Assembly (NCBI RefSeq): GCF_039631295.1
Contig: NZ_JBDIVE010000016.1
Span: 1-49,467 of the forward strand
Reading direction: 5' to 3'
Length of the DNA stretch: 49,467 nucleotides
From: Viridibacterium sediminicola
Lineage (GTDB): Bacteria; Pseudomonadota; Gammaproteobacteria; Burkholderiales; Rhodocyclaceae
In this document: in pieces, positions 26,103-35,131 of the stretch
Layout of the letters: each line of letters starts with the position of its first letter
How positions within the stretch are numbered: the stretch's first letter is position 1
Notes under the pieces: model-generated
Told to the model about the DNA's origin: nothing
The model's input: the letters and a program-made list of their open reading frames with translations, nothing else
Databases searched by the model: none
Program-made: the position numbers and the translations under genes

Positions 26103-28344
26103 GGCTGACTCCTGCGGCTTCGGCGGCCTGTGCTTCATTGCGCGCCTGGGCTTGATAGAGACGATGGTAATGGCCTTGGCGCGCCATCAGTTCTTCGTGA
26201 TTGCCGATTTCGACGATCTTGCCGCGATCCATCACGACCAGGCGATCGGCCTTGCGCAGTGTGGACAGGCGGTGCGCGATGGCCAGCGTGGTGCGGCCCT
26301 GCACGAGGTTGTCGAGTGCGCGCTGGATTTCCTTTTCGGTCTCGGTATCGACCGAGGAGGTCGCTTCATCTAGGATCAGGATGCGCGGGTTGATCAGCAG
26401 GGCACGCGCAATCGAGATGCGCTGGCGTTCGCCGCCGGACAAGCCCTGGCCGCGCTCGCCGACCAGCGAGTCGTAACCGTGCGGCAGGCGCAGGATGAAC
26501 TCGTGCGCATGTGCGGCGCGTGCGGCGGCGATGATCTCGGCGCGTGTGGCGTCCGGCTTGCCGTAGGCGATGTTGTCGGCAATCGTGCCGAAGAACAGGA
26601 AGGGCTCCTGCAGCACCAGACCGATATGCTTGCGGAATTCGGCGACCGGTAGCGAGCGGATGTCGATGCCATCGACGCGGATGCTGCCTTCGGTGACGTC
26701 GTAGAAGCGGCAGATCAGATTCACCAGGGTGCTCTTGCCCGAGCCGCTGTGGCCGACCAGGCCGATCATCTCGCCAGGCTGGATGTCCAGGCTCACGCCG
26801 CGCAGCACGGCGCGGTTGCCGTAGCGGAAACCCACATCGCGCACGCTGATGGCACCTTCAACCTGGGCCAGATGCTCGGGCTGGGTGGGCTCGGGCACGC
26901 TCGATACGTGGTCGAGAATATCGAAGATGCGCTTGGCGCCGGCCGCCGCTTTTTGCGTCACCGAGACGATGCGGCTCATCGAATCGAGGCGGCCGTAGAA
27001 ACGGCCGATGTAGGCGAGGAAGGCGGTCAGCGTACCGACCGTGATGGCGTGGTGCGAGACCTGCCAGATGCCGAAGGCCCACACCACCAGCAAGCCGACT
27101 TCGGTGAGCATAGAGACCGTCGGCGAGAACAGCGACCAGGTCTTGTTGAGGCGGTCATTGATCTGCAGATTATGCTGATTGGCTTCGCGGAAGCGTTTCG
27201 TCTCGCGCGCTTCCTGCGCAAAGGCCTTGACCACGCGGATGCCGGGAATGGTGTCGGCCAGCACATTGGTGACTTCGCCCCAGACGCGGTCGATCTTCTC
27301 GAAACCGGTGCGCAGGCGGTCGCGCACGACATGGATCATCCAGGCGATGAAGGGCAGTGGCAGCAAGGTCACCAGGGCCAGCCAGGGATTGATCGAGAAG
27401 AGGATCACCGAGGTCATGGCGATCATCAGCACGTCGGTAATGAAGTCCAGCGCGTGCAGCGACAGGAACACGCTGATGCGGTCCGATTCCGAACCGATGC
27501 GCGCGATCAGGTCGCCGGTGCGCTTGCCGCCGAAATATTCGAGCGAGAGCTTGAGCAGGTGCTCGTAGGTCGTGGTGCGCAGGTCGGCGCTGATGCGCTC
27601 GGAGACCAGGGCGAGGATATAGGTCTTGGCCCAGCCCAGCGCCCAGGCCAGCAGGGCGGCCCCGAGCAGGCCGCTGAGGTAGAGCGCCACGCGCTGCGGA
27701 TCGATCTCGCGGCCGTCCTGGAAGGGAATCAGGATCTCGTCCATCAGCGGCATGGTCATGTACGGCGGCACCAGGGTCGCCGCCGTGCTGGCCAGCATCA
27801 GCAGGAAGCCGCCGAGCAGGCGTCCCTGGTAGGGGCGCGCAAAGCGCCACAGGCGCAGCAGGGTCCAGGTCGAGGGCGGTGTGTGGTTCTCGGCGCTGCA
27901 CACCGGGCATTCTTCTTCATCCGGCTCCAGCGTTGCCTTGCAGGTCGGACAGACCGCGCTTTCCGGCTCGCTCAGCAGCTGGCCGGTGCGCTGCGTCTGC
28001 TGGCGGTCGAATTCCTTGAGCAGGCGCAGCGCAGCGAGGTTCTGGCCCAGCGTATAACGCCAGTGATCCAAGCGCTGCTGCGTGTCGAGCAGTTCCAGGA
28101 TGCCGACGCCGGCGTGATCGGAGACCTGCAGCTGCAGCCCAGGCTGCAGCGGCCAGCTGCGCCAGTCCTCGCTGCCCTGCGGGCTGGCCAGGATGCGCTC
28201 GGTGCTGAGGACGACGTAGCGGCGGGCGAAATGCAGATGCTCGTCAAGATCGGTTTCCAGCCAGAGCAGGGCTTCTTCGCCCGCTTTGAGCGGCGGCGTC
28301 GGGATGCTGGGTGCGGTGTTGGGAAGGGCGTGTGCAGTCGTCAT
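26095..28344 (-). CDS. ABC exporter with N-terminal zinc ribbon, cyanophycin-associated
   Basis: 749 residues from the ATG at 28344 (an ATG at 28413 is possible). Residues 1–130 form a soluble domain, followed by a zinc ribbon (C132, C135, C146, C149). Six transmembrane helices typical of exporter half-transporters span about 175–460. The nucleotide-binding domain has Walker A GHSGSGKST, signature LSGGERQRIS, Walker B ILILDEATSSVD and switch His in AIAHRLST. One polypeptide has one TM and one ATPase domain, so it should work as a homodimer. Its gene is divergent from cphA' and overlaps DUF1854; this transporter type recurs in cyanophycin loci. The substrate is unknown. Confidence 0.9.
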   Translation of the reverse strand: MTTAHALPNTAPSIPTPPLKAGEEALLWLETDLDEHLHFARRYVVLSTERILASPQGSEDWRSWPLQPGLQLQVSDHAGVGILELLDTQQRLDHWRYTLGQNLAALRLLKEFDRQQTQRTGQLLSEPESAVCPTCKATLEPDEEECPVCSAENHTPPSTWTLLRLWRFARPYQGRLLGGFLLMLASTAATLVPPYMTMPLMDEILIPFQDGREIDPQRVALYLSGLLGAALLAWALGWAKTYILALVSERISADLRTTTYEHLLKLSLEYFGGKRTGDLIARIGSESDRISVFLSLHALDFITDVLMIAMTSVILFSINPWLALVTLLPLPFIAWMIHVVRDRLRTGFEKIDRVWGEVTNVLADTIPGIRVVKAFAQEARETKRFREANQHNLQINDRLNKTWSLFSPTVSMLTEVGLLVVWAFGIWQVSHHAITVGTLTAFLAYIGRFYGRLDSMSRIVSVTQKAAAGAKRIFDILDHVSSVPEPTQPEHLAQVEGAISVRDVGFRYGNRAVLRGVSLDIQPGEMIGLVGHSGSGKSTLVNLICRFYDVTEGSIRVDGIDIRSLPVAEFRKHIGLVLQEPFLFFGTIADNIAYGKPDATRAEIIAAARAAHAHEFILRLPHGYDSLVGERGQGLSGGERQRISIARALLINPRILILDEATSSVDTETEKEIQRALDNLVQGRTTLAIAHRLSTLRKADRLVVMDRGKIVEIGNHEELMARQGHYHRLYQAQARNEAQAAEAAGVSHE

Positions 28345-28557
28345 CGAGTCGTTTTGGGTTGGTGCGTACAGCTTTGTCCGGCCTGAAAAGCCCGACCAGA
28401 CGCAATTGTCCATGAGAAATGCCCCTCATGTGTGGGCCAGCGCTGGATTGGCGGGGGCTAACAGCGGATAATCCGCAGGTTTTGAGCGAGCTCGCCGTAA
28501 ACTCCTGGCTAGCTCGCGCGTTGAATGCGGGCCACCTTGTTGCAGCAATAACGATTC

Positions 28558-30735
28558 ATGAGCCAAAGAGACATACAAATCCTTGCAATGAGGTCGCTAC
28601 GCGGCCCCAATATCTGGACCTATCGCCCGGCACTCGAAGTGCTGATCGATATCGGCATTCTGGAAGATTCCCCCTCCAATACCTTGCCCGGCTTCTACGA
28701 GCGCCTGTCGGCCTGGCTGCCGGGCCTCATCGAGCACCGCTGCAGCTATGGCGAGCGGGGCGGCTTCCTGCGCCGGGTTGAAGAAGGCACCTGGCCGGGG
28801 CATATCCTCGAACACGTGACGCTCGAACTGCAGACCATGGCCGGCCAGAAGACCGGTTTTGGCAAGGCGCGCAGCACCTCCAGGCGCGGCGTCTACAAGG
28901 TCGTGGTGCGTTCGCGCCAGGAAGAAGTGACGCGCGCTGCGCTGCTGGCGGCGCGTGAGCTGATCCTCGCCGCCATCGAGGACAAGCCCTTCGATGTCGC
29001 CGCCCATGTGGCGCAGATCACCGAGCTGGCCGATTCGCTGTGCCTGGGGCCGAGCACCAATTGCATCGTCGAAGCCGCCAGCGAGCGCGGCATCCCTTCG
29101 ATCCGCCTGACCAAGGGCAATCTGGTCCAGCTGGGCTACGGCGCGCGCCAGCGTCGCGTGTGGACCGCCGAGACCGACCAGACCTGCGCGATTGCCGAGA
29201 GCATCGCCAGCGACAAGGATCTGACCAAGAGCTTGCTCGCCTCCTGCGGGGTGCCGGTGCCGGAAGGGCAGATCGTCGCCAATGCTGACGAAGCCTGGGA
29301 AGCGGCCGAGGATATCGGCGTGCCGGTGGTGGTCAAGCCCAGCGATGCCAACCACGGACGTGGCGTGTCGCTGAACCTGACGACGCGCGAAGAAGTCGTC
29401 GCCGCTTTCGCCCTGGCCGAACAAGAGGGCAGCGAAGTCATCGTCGAGCGCTTCATCCGCGGTGACGAACATCGCCTGCTGGTGGTCGGCGGCAAGGTCG
29501 TCGCGGCGGCGCGCGGTGAGGCCGCCTGGGTCACCGGTGACGGCCAGAGCAGTGTGCTGGCGTTGATCGACAGCCAGCTCAATTCCGACCCGCGACGCGG
29601 CGAGGCCGAAGAGTTCCCGCTCAGCAAGATCACCCTGCAGGAATTTCCGGGCATCGTGCTGCAATTGCAGCGTCAGGGCCTGACGCCTGAGTCGGTGCCC
29701 GAAGTGGGTCGTCGTGTGCTGGTGCAGCCCAATGGCAACATGGCTTTCGATGTCACCGACGAAGTGCATCCGGAAGTCGCGGCGCGGGTGTCGCTGGCGG
29801 CGCGCATCGTCGGGCTCGATATTGCCGGCGTCGATCTGGTGGCCGAAGACATCTCGCGTCCGCTCGAAGCGCAGGGCGCCGCCATCGTCGAAGTGAATGC
29901 CGGTCCGGGCTTGCTGATGCACTTGCAGCCGGCCGTGGGCAAGCCGCGCCAGGTCGGCGTGCCGATTGTCGACCATCTGTTCCCCGATGGCGAAAGCGGC
30001 CGCATCCCGCTGCTGGGCGTCAGTGGCAGCGAACACACCACGCGGGTGGCACGCCTGCTCGCCTGGCTCTTGCACATCGATGGCCGCCATGCGGGTCTGG
30101 CCTGTCGTGACGGCCTGTTCCTCGATCAGCGCAGCGTCGAGAGTCGCGATTGCGCCAACTGGGAAGCCGGTCAGCGCGTCCTGCTCAACCGCAATGTCGA
30201 GGCGGCGGTGTTTGAAACCCCGGCCGCCAGCATCCTTGCCGAGGGTCTGCCGTACGACCGCTGCGATGTCGGCGTGGTGACCAGCTTGCGCCACGATGAC
30301 TCGGTCCTGCCCTACGATATTCTCGACAACGAACAGCTGGCCGGCGTGCTGCGTACCCAGGTCGATGTGGTGCTGGCGCAGGGCGCCGCGGTGCTCAATG
30401 CCGACGATCCGGCGGTGGCCGCGATGGCCGAGTATTGCGATGGCGAAGTGCTGTTCTACAGCGAGAACGGCGCCGCCGAGGTGTTCACCGCGCATCTGGC
30501 GGCAGGTGGGCGCGGAGTCTTCCTGCGCGAAGGGCGCATCGTGCTGGCCAGTGCCGAGGGCGAGCGCGTGCTCGGCAGCGCGCCGACCCAGCCGCTGGCC
30601 GCCACCTTGGCCGCCAGCGCCGCAGCTTGGGCTCTGGGCATGAGTCCGGATGTCATCAATACCGGCATCGACAGTTTCGAGTCCAGCCTCGCCAAACCCA
30701 TTGAAAGCGTGCGTCGCAAGCGCACAGCCCGCTGA
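28558..30735 (+). CDS. cphA': Cyanophycin synthetase-like protein CphA' with degenerate Mur-ligase domain
   Basis: 725 residues. Cyanophycin synthetase joins Asp to a polymer backbone (ATP-grasp domain) and Arg to each side chain (Mur-ligase domain). The N-terminal domain (about 1–160) and ATP-grasp domain (about 210–470, with VVKPSDANHGRGVSLNL and the VEVNAGPGLLMHL metal/ATP block) look intact. The Mur-ligase P-loop is destroyed: residues 487–496 read GVSGSEHTTR where the partner gene has GTNGKTT. The C-terminal lobe is also about 130 residues shorter. It is therefore likely unable to do the second ligation. Such CphA' paralogues are known beside cphA in betaproteobacteria; cphA follows after 41 bases. 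Confidence 0.9.
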   Translation: MSQRDIQILAMRSLRGPNIWTYRPALEVLIDIGILEDSPSNTLPGFYERLSAWLPGLIEHRCSYGERGGFLRRVEEGTWPGHILEHVTLELQTMAGQKTGFGKARSTSRRGVYKVVVRSRQEEVTRAALLAARELILAAIEDKPFDVAAHVAQITELADSLCLGPSTNCIVEAASERGIPSIRLTKGNLVQLGYGARQRRVWTAETDQTCAIAESIASDKDLTKSLLASCGVPVPEGQIVANADEAWEAAEDIGVPVVVKPSDANHGRGVSLNLTTREEVVAAFALAEQEGSEVIVERFIRGDEHRLLVVGGKVVAAARGEAAWVTGDGQSSVLALIDSQLNSDPRRGEAEEFPLSKITLQEFPGIVLQLQRQGLTPESVPEVGRRVLVQPNGNMAFDVTDEVHPEVAARVSLAARIVGLDIAGVDLVAEDISRPLEAQGAAIVEVNAGPGLLMHLQPAVGKPRQVGVPIVDHLFPDGESGRIPLLGVSGSEHTTRVARLLAWLLHIDGRHAGLACRDGLFLDQRSVESRDCANWEAGQRVLLNRNVEAAVFETPAASILAEGLPYDRCDVGVVTSLRHDDSVLPYDILDNEQLAGVLRTQVDVVLAQGAAVLNADDPAVAAMAEYCDGEVLFYSENGAAEVFTAHLAAGGRGVFLREGRIVLASAEGERVLGSAPTQPLAATLAASAAAWALGMSPDVINTGIDSFESSLAKPIESVRRKRTAR

Positions 30736-30776
30736 GTGCGTCAGCATCCAGTGCAAGAACAGACAGGAATGAATTG

Positions 30777-33344
30777 ATGGAAGTCTCCCGCATCCGCGCA
30801 CTGCGTGGCCCCAATTTGTGGAGCCGCCACACGGCCATCGAGGCCATCGTCAATTGCGCGCCCGATGAATGCGCCCTGATCGATCTGGCCGGCTTCGACG
30901 CACGCCTGCGCGAGCTGTTTCCGCAGATCGGCGAAATCGAAACCAGCGATAACGACGAAGCCTCACTGGCCCACGTGCTTGAATTCGCCGCCCTCGGTCT
31001 GCAGGCGCAGGCCGGTTGCCCGGTGACTTTCAGCCGGACGAGTGCCACCGGTGAGCCCGGCCAGTACCAGGTGGTGGTCGAGTACAGCGAAGAGCAGGTC
31101 GGCAAGCTGGCGTTCGAACTGGCACAAGCGCTGATCAAGGCGGTGTTGAGCCAGGGCAGCTTCGATCTGGCTGCGGCCCTGCATCAGCTGCGCGAGCTCG
31201 ATGAAGACATCCGCCTCGGGCCGTCGACCGGTTCCATCGTTTATGCGGCGGTGGCGCGCGGCATTCCGTATCGTCGCCTGACCAGTGGCAGCATGGTGCA
31301 GTTTGGCTGGGGCAGCAAACAGCGGCGCATCCAGGCCGCCGAGATCGACCGTACCAGCGCGATCTCCGAATCCATCGCGCAGGACAAGGAACTGACCAAG
31401 AAGCTGCTCGAAGCCGCTGGCGTGCCGGTGCCCAAGGGCCGCCCGGTGAGCAGCGCCGACGATGCCTGGGCGGCGGCCAACGAGATTGGTTTTCCGGTCG
31501 TCGTCAAACCGCAGGACGGCAACCAGGGCAAGGGCGTGACGGTGAACATCACCACGCGCGAGCAGCTCGATGCCGGCTACAAGGCGGCCTTCGAGATCAG
31601 CGATGAAGTGCTGGTCGAACGCTTCCTGCCCGGCCACGATTTTCGCATGCTGGTGGTCGGCTCGCGCCTGGTCGCAGCGGCGCGTCGCGAGCCGCCGCTG
31701 GTGGTCGGCGACGGCGTGCATACCGTGCGCGAGCTGGTCGACGAGGTCAATCGCGATCCGCGCCGTGGCGAAGGACATGCCACCTCACTGACCAAGATCC
31801 GCTTTGACGACATCGCCAAGGCGCGCCTCGCCGCCCAGGGCTTGCAGCCGGATTCGATTCCGCCCAAGGGGCAGCGCGTCATCCTGCGCAACAACGCCAA
31901 TCTATCGACCGGCGGCACCGCCACTGACGTGACCGACGATGTGCATCCGGATCTGGCCGCGCGCGCTGTTGCGGCGGCGCAGATGGTTGGTCTGGATGTC
32001 TGCGGCGTGGACGTGGTTTGCGAATCGGTGCTGCGCCCGCTCGAAGAGCAGGCCGGCGGCATCGTCGAAGTGAATGCCGCGCCTGGTTTGCGCATGCATT
32101 TGTCGCCGTCCTACGGCAAGGGCCGCAAGGTGGGCGAGGCGATCATCGACGAGCTCTACGCACCCGGCGACGATGGCCGCATTCCGGTTGTTGCCGTGAC
32201 CGGCACCAATGGCAAGACGACCACGGTGCGCCTGATCGCCCACATTCTCGGCACCAGCGGCTTGCGCACGGCGATGACCAATACCGACGGCATCTACGTG
32301 CAGGGCAAGCGCATCGACACTGGCGACTGCAGCGGCCCGCGCAGTGCGCGCAATGTGCTGATGCACCCGGACGTCGACGCGGCGGTGTTCGAAACCGCAC
32401 GTGGCGGCGTGCTGCGTGAAGGCCTGGGCTTTGACCGCTGCAAGGTGGCGGTGGTCACCAACATCGGTCTGGGCGACCATCTGGGCCTCAATTTCATCAC
32501 CACGGTTGAAGATCTCGCCGTGCTCAAGCGCGTCATCGTGCAGAACGTCGCAACCAATGGCTACGCCGTGCTCAACGCGGCGGACCCGATCGTTGCGGCC
32601 ATGGCCGCCAGCTGTCCGGGGCAGACCATTTTCTTCGCCGCCGATCCGCTGCATCCGGTGATCGTCATGCAGCGTGCCCAGGGCAAGCGCGTGGTGTTCA
32701 TCGAAAAGGGCGCCCTGGTGGCGGTGGAAGGGCGCAGCAATATCCGCATTCCGCTGGCGCAGATTCCGCTTACCCGCAATGGCAGCATCGGCTTCCAGGT
32801 CGAGAACGTGATGGCTGCCGCCGCCGCGGCCTGGGGCGCAGGCACCGACTGGAAGGCGATTGCCGAGGGCCTGGCCAGCTTCTCCAACGACACCGACAAC
32901 GCGCCCGGCCGCTTCAATGTCTTCGACTACCGTGGCGCCACCCTGATTGCCGACTATGGCCACAATCCGGACGCCATCGCAGCCCTGGTGCGTGCCGTCG
33001 ACGGCATGCCGGCCAAGCGTCGCATGGTGGTGATCAGCGGTGCCGGTGACCGTCGCGATGAGGACATCCGCCAGCAGACCGAGATCCTCGGCGACGCTTT
33101 CGACGAGGTCGTGCTCTATCAGGACGCCTGCCAGCGTGGCCGCGCCGATGGCGAAGTCATCGCCCTGCTGCGTCAGGGCCTGGTCGGTGCCAAGCGCACC
33201 ACGCTGACCGAGGAAATCCGTGGCGAATTCGTCGCCATCGACCACGCGCTGGCGCGCTTGCAGCCGGGCGATCTGTGCCTGATCCTCATCGATCAGGTCG
33301 AGGAAGCGCTGGCGCACATCGCCCAGCGCGTCAAAGAAGGCTGA
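30777..33344 (+). CDS. cphA: Cyanophycin synthetase
   Basis: 855 residues from the ATG at 30777 (AGGA upstream; a TTG one codon earlier is possible). It makes the Asp–Arg storage polymer cyanophycin from ATP, Asp and Arg. Domain order: N-terminal domain (1–160), ATP-grasp (about 215–470; VVKPQDGNQGKGVTVNI and IVEVNAAPGLRMHL), Mur-ligase (about 475–855) with intact P-loop GTNGKTT at 476–482, FETARGGVLREGLGF, and the C-terminal DYGHNPDAI block. All motifs for both ligations are present. It lies 41 bases behind cphA'. No cyanophycinase gene is in the window. Confidence 0.96.
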   Translation: MEVSRIRALRGPNLWSRHTAIEAIVNCAPDECALIDLAGFDARLRELFPQIGEIETSDNDEASLAHVLEFAALGLQAQAGCPVTFSRTSATGEPGQYQVVVEYSEEQVGKLAFELAQALIKAVLSQGSFDLAAALHQLRELDEDIRLGPSTGSIVYAAVARGIPYRRLTSGSMVQFGWGSKQRRIQAAEIDRTSAISESIAQDKELTKKLLEAAGVPVPKGRPVSSADDAWAAANEIGFPVVVKPQDGNQGKGVTVNITTREQLDAGYKAAFEISDEVLVERFLPGHDFRMLVVGSRLVAAARREPPLVVGDGVHTVRELVDEVNRDPRRGEGHATSLTKIRFDDIAKARLAAQGLQPDSIPPKGQRVILRNNANLSTGGTATDVTDDVHPDLAARAVAAAQMVGLDVCGVDVVCESVLRPLEEQAGGIVEVNAAPGLRMHLSPSYGKGRKVGEAIIDELYAPGDDGRIPVVAVTGTNGKTTTVRLIAHILGTSGLRTAMTNTDGIYVQGKRIDTGDCSGPRSARNVLMHPDVDAAVFETARGGVLREGLGFDRCKVAVVTNIGLGDHLGLNFITTVEDLAVLKRVIVQNVATNGYAVLNAADPIVAAMAASCPGQTIFFAADPLHPVIVMQRAQGKRVVFIEKGALVAVEGRSNIRIPLAQIPLTRNGSIGFQVENVMAAAAAAWGAGTDWKAIAEGLASFSNDTDNAPGRFNVFDYRGATLIADYGHNPDAIAALVRAVDGMPAKRRMVVISGAGDRRDEDIRQQTEILGDAFDEVVLYQDACQRGRADGEVIALLRQGLVGAKRTTLTEEIRGEFVAIDHALARLQPGDLCLILIDQVEEALAHIAQRVKEG

Positions 33345-33361
33345 TCTTTGCCGGCGGGCCG

Positions 33362-33384
33362 GCTTGGCGCTGTGTGCGCCAAGC
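33362..33384. terminator. Hairpin between convergent cphA and rluE
   Basis: GCTTGGCGC and GCGCCAAGC pair perfectly around TGTGT, 17 bases past the cphA stop and just before the rluE stop on the other strand. It could serve both genes; no long U-tract. Confidence 0.5.
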
Positions 33385-33392
33385 CCCTGCCT

Positions 33393-33971
33393 TCAGCTGC
33401 GTACGCGCCAGCTGCGCCGCACGGTCGGCGGTGGCAGCGCATCACGCCATTGGCCGGGCTGCAGTTCGCCGAGCGACCATTCACCGATCGACAGGCGAAT
33501 CAGGCGCAGCGTCGGCAGGCCGACCTTGGCGGTCATGCGCCGCACTTGGCGGTTACGCCCTTCAGTCAGCACGATTTGCAGCCAGGCGGTCGGCACGCTC
33601 TTGCGAAAGCGCACCGGCGGCTCGCGGCTCCATAACCAGTCAGGCTCGGCCACCACCTGCGCCTGGCAGGGCAGGGTGCGCCGCGCATCGATCTCGACAC
33701 CTGCGCGCAGCTGCGCCAGCGCCGTTTCATCCGGCTCCCCTTCAACCTGTACCAGATAGGTCTTCGGCTGTTTGTGGCGCGGATCGGCGAGGCTGTTTTG
33801 CAGTTTGCCATCATCGGTGAGCAGCAGCAGGCCCTCGCTGTCGGCGTCGAGCCGGCCGGCGGCATAGACATGCGGCACGCTGACCAGATCGGCCAGGGTG
33901 CGGTGTCCCAGTTCGCTGGTGAATTGGCTGAGGACGCCGTAGGGCTTGTTGAGCAGGATGATGCGTGACAT
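33393..33971 (-). CDS. rluE: 23S rRNA pseudouridine synthase (RluE-like)
   Basis: 192 residues from the ATG at 33971 (MSRIILLNKPYGVLSQF). RsuA/RluB/E/F family: the catalytic Asp is in AAGRLDADSEGLLLLT, and further motifs are KTYLVQVEG and LTEGRNRQVRRM. There is no N-terminal S4 domain, and the size fits RluE, which makes pseudouridine 2457 in E. coli 23S rRNA. The start is preceded by the cold-shock gene's terminator, so it probably has its own promoter. Confidence 0.88.
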   Translation of the reverse strand: MSRIILLNKPYGVLSQFTSELGHRTLADLVSVPHVYAAGRLDADSEGLLLLTDDGKLQNSLADPRHKQPKTYLVQVEGEPDETALAQLRAGVEIDARRTLPCQAQVVAEPDWLWSREPPVRFRKSVPTAWLQIVLTEGRNRQVRRMTAKVGLPTLRLIRLSIGEWSLGELQPGQWRDALPPPTVRRSWRVRS

Positions 33972-33989
33972 GGATCGGGAGCAATGAAA

Positions 33990-34011
33990 AAGGCCCGCAG
34001 AAGCGGGCCTT
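33990..34011 (-). terminator. Rho-independent terminator of the cold-shock gene
   Basis: AAGGCCCGC and GCGGGCCTT form a nine-base stem with a four-base loop; on the minus strand the stem is followed by TTTTTC. It lies 63 bases downstream of the csp stop. Confidence 0.85.
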
Positions 34012-34073
34012 GGAGTGTGCCACAGGCGGGCGCGCAACTGGCGCCTGGCCGCCTCCTGACACCTGCGCAGCGA

Positions 34074-34280
34074 TCAGGATGCGCGCTGGATGTTCGAGGC
34101 TTGCTTACCCTTGGGGCCTTGCAGCACGTCGAAGGAGACCTTTTCACCTTCCTTCAGCGACTTGAAGCCGTTCATGGTGATGGCAGAAAAATGTGCGAAC
34201 AAATCTTCGCTGCCATCATCGGGGGTGATAAAGCCAAAGCCTTTTGCGTCGTTAAACCACTTAACAGTACCGGTTGCCAT
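34074..34280 (-). CDS. Cold-shock domain protein
   Basis: 68 residues, start at 34280 with GGAAG upstream. The whole protein is one cold-shock OB-fold with RNP1 KGFGFI and RNP2-like DLFAHFSAI, matching CspA-family RNA/ssDNA-binding proteins that melt mRNA structure. It is monocistronic with a good terminator. A candidate promoter about 145 bases upstream would give a long 5' leader, usual for csp mRNAs. It may be constitutive or cold-induced; the paralogue cannot be told from the sequence. Confidence 0.97.
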   Translation of the reverse strand: MATGTVKWFNDAKGFGFITPDDGSEDLFAHFSAITMNGFKSLKEGEKVSFDVLQGPKGKQASNIQRAS

Positions 34281-34422
34281 CTCGTCTTCCTCTAACTCTT
34301 TTTTGGTGTCTTACAAACATCGGCGACTTGTCCGAACCGCCTCTGGAGGTCCTGGTCAGGAACCAGGGCGCCCCAATTGCGTGCCATCGTGTGAGTGCTG
34401 GCTGCCGTTCGGGCACAGCGGG

Positions 34423-34451
34423 CTTGTACGCCATGGCAAAGGCGCCGTCAA
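34423..34451 (-). promoter_or_regulatory. Candidate csp promoter
   Basis: On the minus strand TTGACG (34451–34446) is separated by 17 bases from TACAAG (34428–34423). Transcription from here would give a leader of about 135 bases before the csp start. The −10 box is only a four-of-six match. Confidence 0.4.
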
Positions 34452-34813
34452 GGTGTGGTGCAGCGCTGAAAATGCGGCGCTGCGGAAGGATTTATCAAAA
34501 TCGAAAAGTGCTTTGCGCTGCTCGGCATGCGTGTTGCTAGCTGTAAAGTGCAGAGAATCAGTGCTGAGGCTTGTAATTACAGGATGTGTCCTGATCTAGG
34601 GCATAGCGGAGCTGCAAGACACTGGACATTGAAAGCTTTGTTGCGCTGCAATGTGTGTGTTGTGAAGTTTTTTGTCAGAAATGTTGTGGCGCTGTGCCGC
34701 GAATGTATCGGATGCAACACAGCGCGGGCGGGTTTGGCGGTGTTTTGAAAGCGCGAGCAGCGTTATCAGACTGTGACAAACCTTGTATTGAAGTTCAGTT
34801 TGAAGCGATTAGA
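34452..34813. other. Intergenic region between divergent csp and clpS
   Basis: About 360 bases without a supported gene. It is visibly lower in GC toward clpS (AT-rich runs around 34480–34510 and 34660–34680). An eight-base stem GCGCTGTG/CACAGCGC spans about 34690–34726 with a long loop. The clpS promoter should lie near its right end; a TTGAAG … TAGAAT pair runs into the clpS start and is not convincing. Confidence 0.4.
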
Positions 34814-35131
34814 ATGGGTCGCATGGCAACCCGCAAACATACCGAATCGATACTTGAGGCTGAGCGGACGAAAGTTCAGCCGCCACGTTTATACAAGGTG
34901 TTGTTGCTCAACGACGACTTCACCCCGATGGACTTTGTAGTAACGGTCCTGCAACGCTTTTTTTCGATGGACCGGGAACGCGCCACGCGTGTGATGCTCG
35001 AAGTTCATCGTGATGGACGGGGAATCTGTGGTGTTTTCCCGCGTGATGTTGCCGCGACCAAGGTCGAGCAAGTCAGCAGTTTTGCCAGGCAGCATCAGCA
35101 CCCTTTGGCCTGTGTGATGGAGGAAGAGTAA
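34814..35131 (+). CDS. clpS: ATP-dependent Clp protease adaptor ClpS
   Basis: 105 residues from the ATG at 34814 (another ATG at 34823). ClpS delivers N-degron substrates to ClpAP. The core PRLYKVLLLNDDFTPMDFVV contains the N-degron pocket residues (NDD, with T and M), followed by HRDGRGICGVFPRDVAATKV with the conserved His. Its stop is directly followed by the clpA start (TAA-ATG), so the two are co-translated, the classical arrangement. Confidence 0.96.
   Translation: MGRMATRKHTESILEAERTKVQPPRLYKVLLLNDDFTPMDFVVTVLQRFFSMDRERATRVMLEVHRDGRGICGVFPRDVAATKVEQVSSFARQHQHPLACVMEEE

Noticed and set aside
28597..30801. Long open frame antisense to cphA'
   Set aside because: Shadow of a conserved synthetase; the product is low-complexity and matches no known domain.
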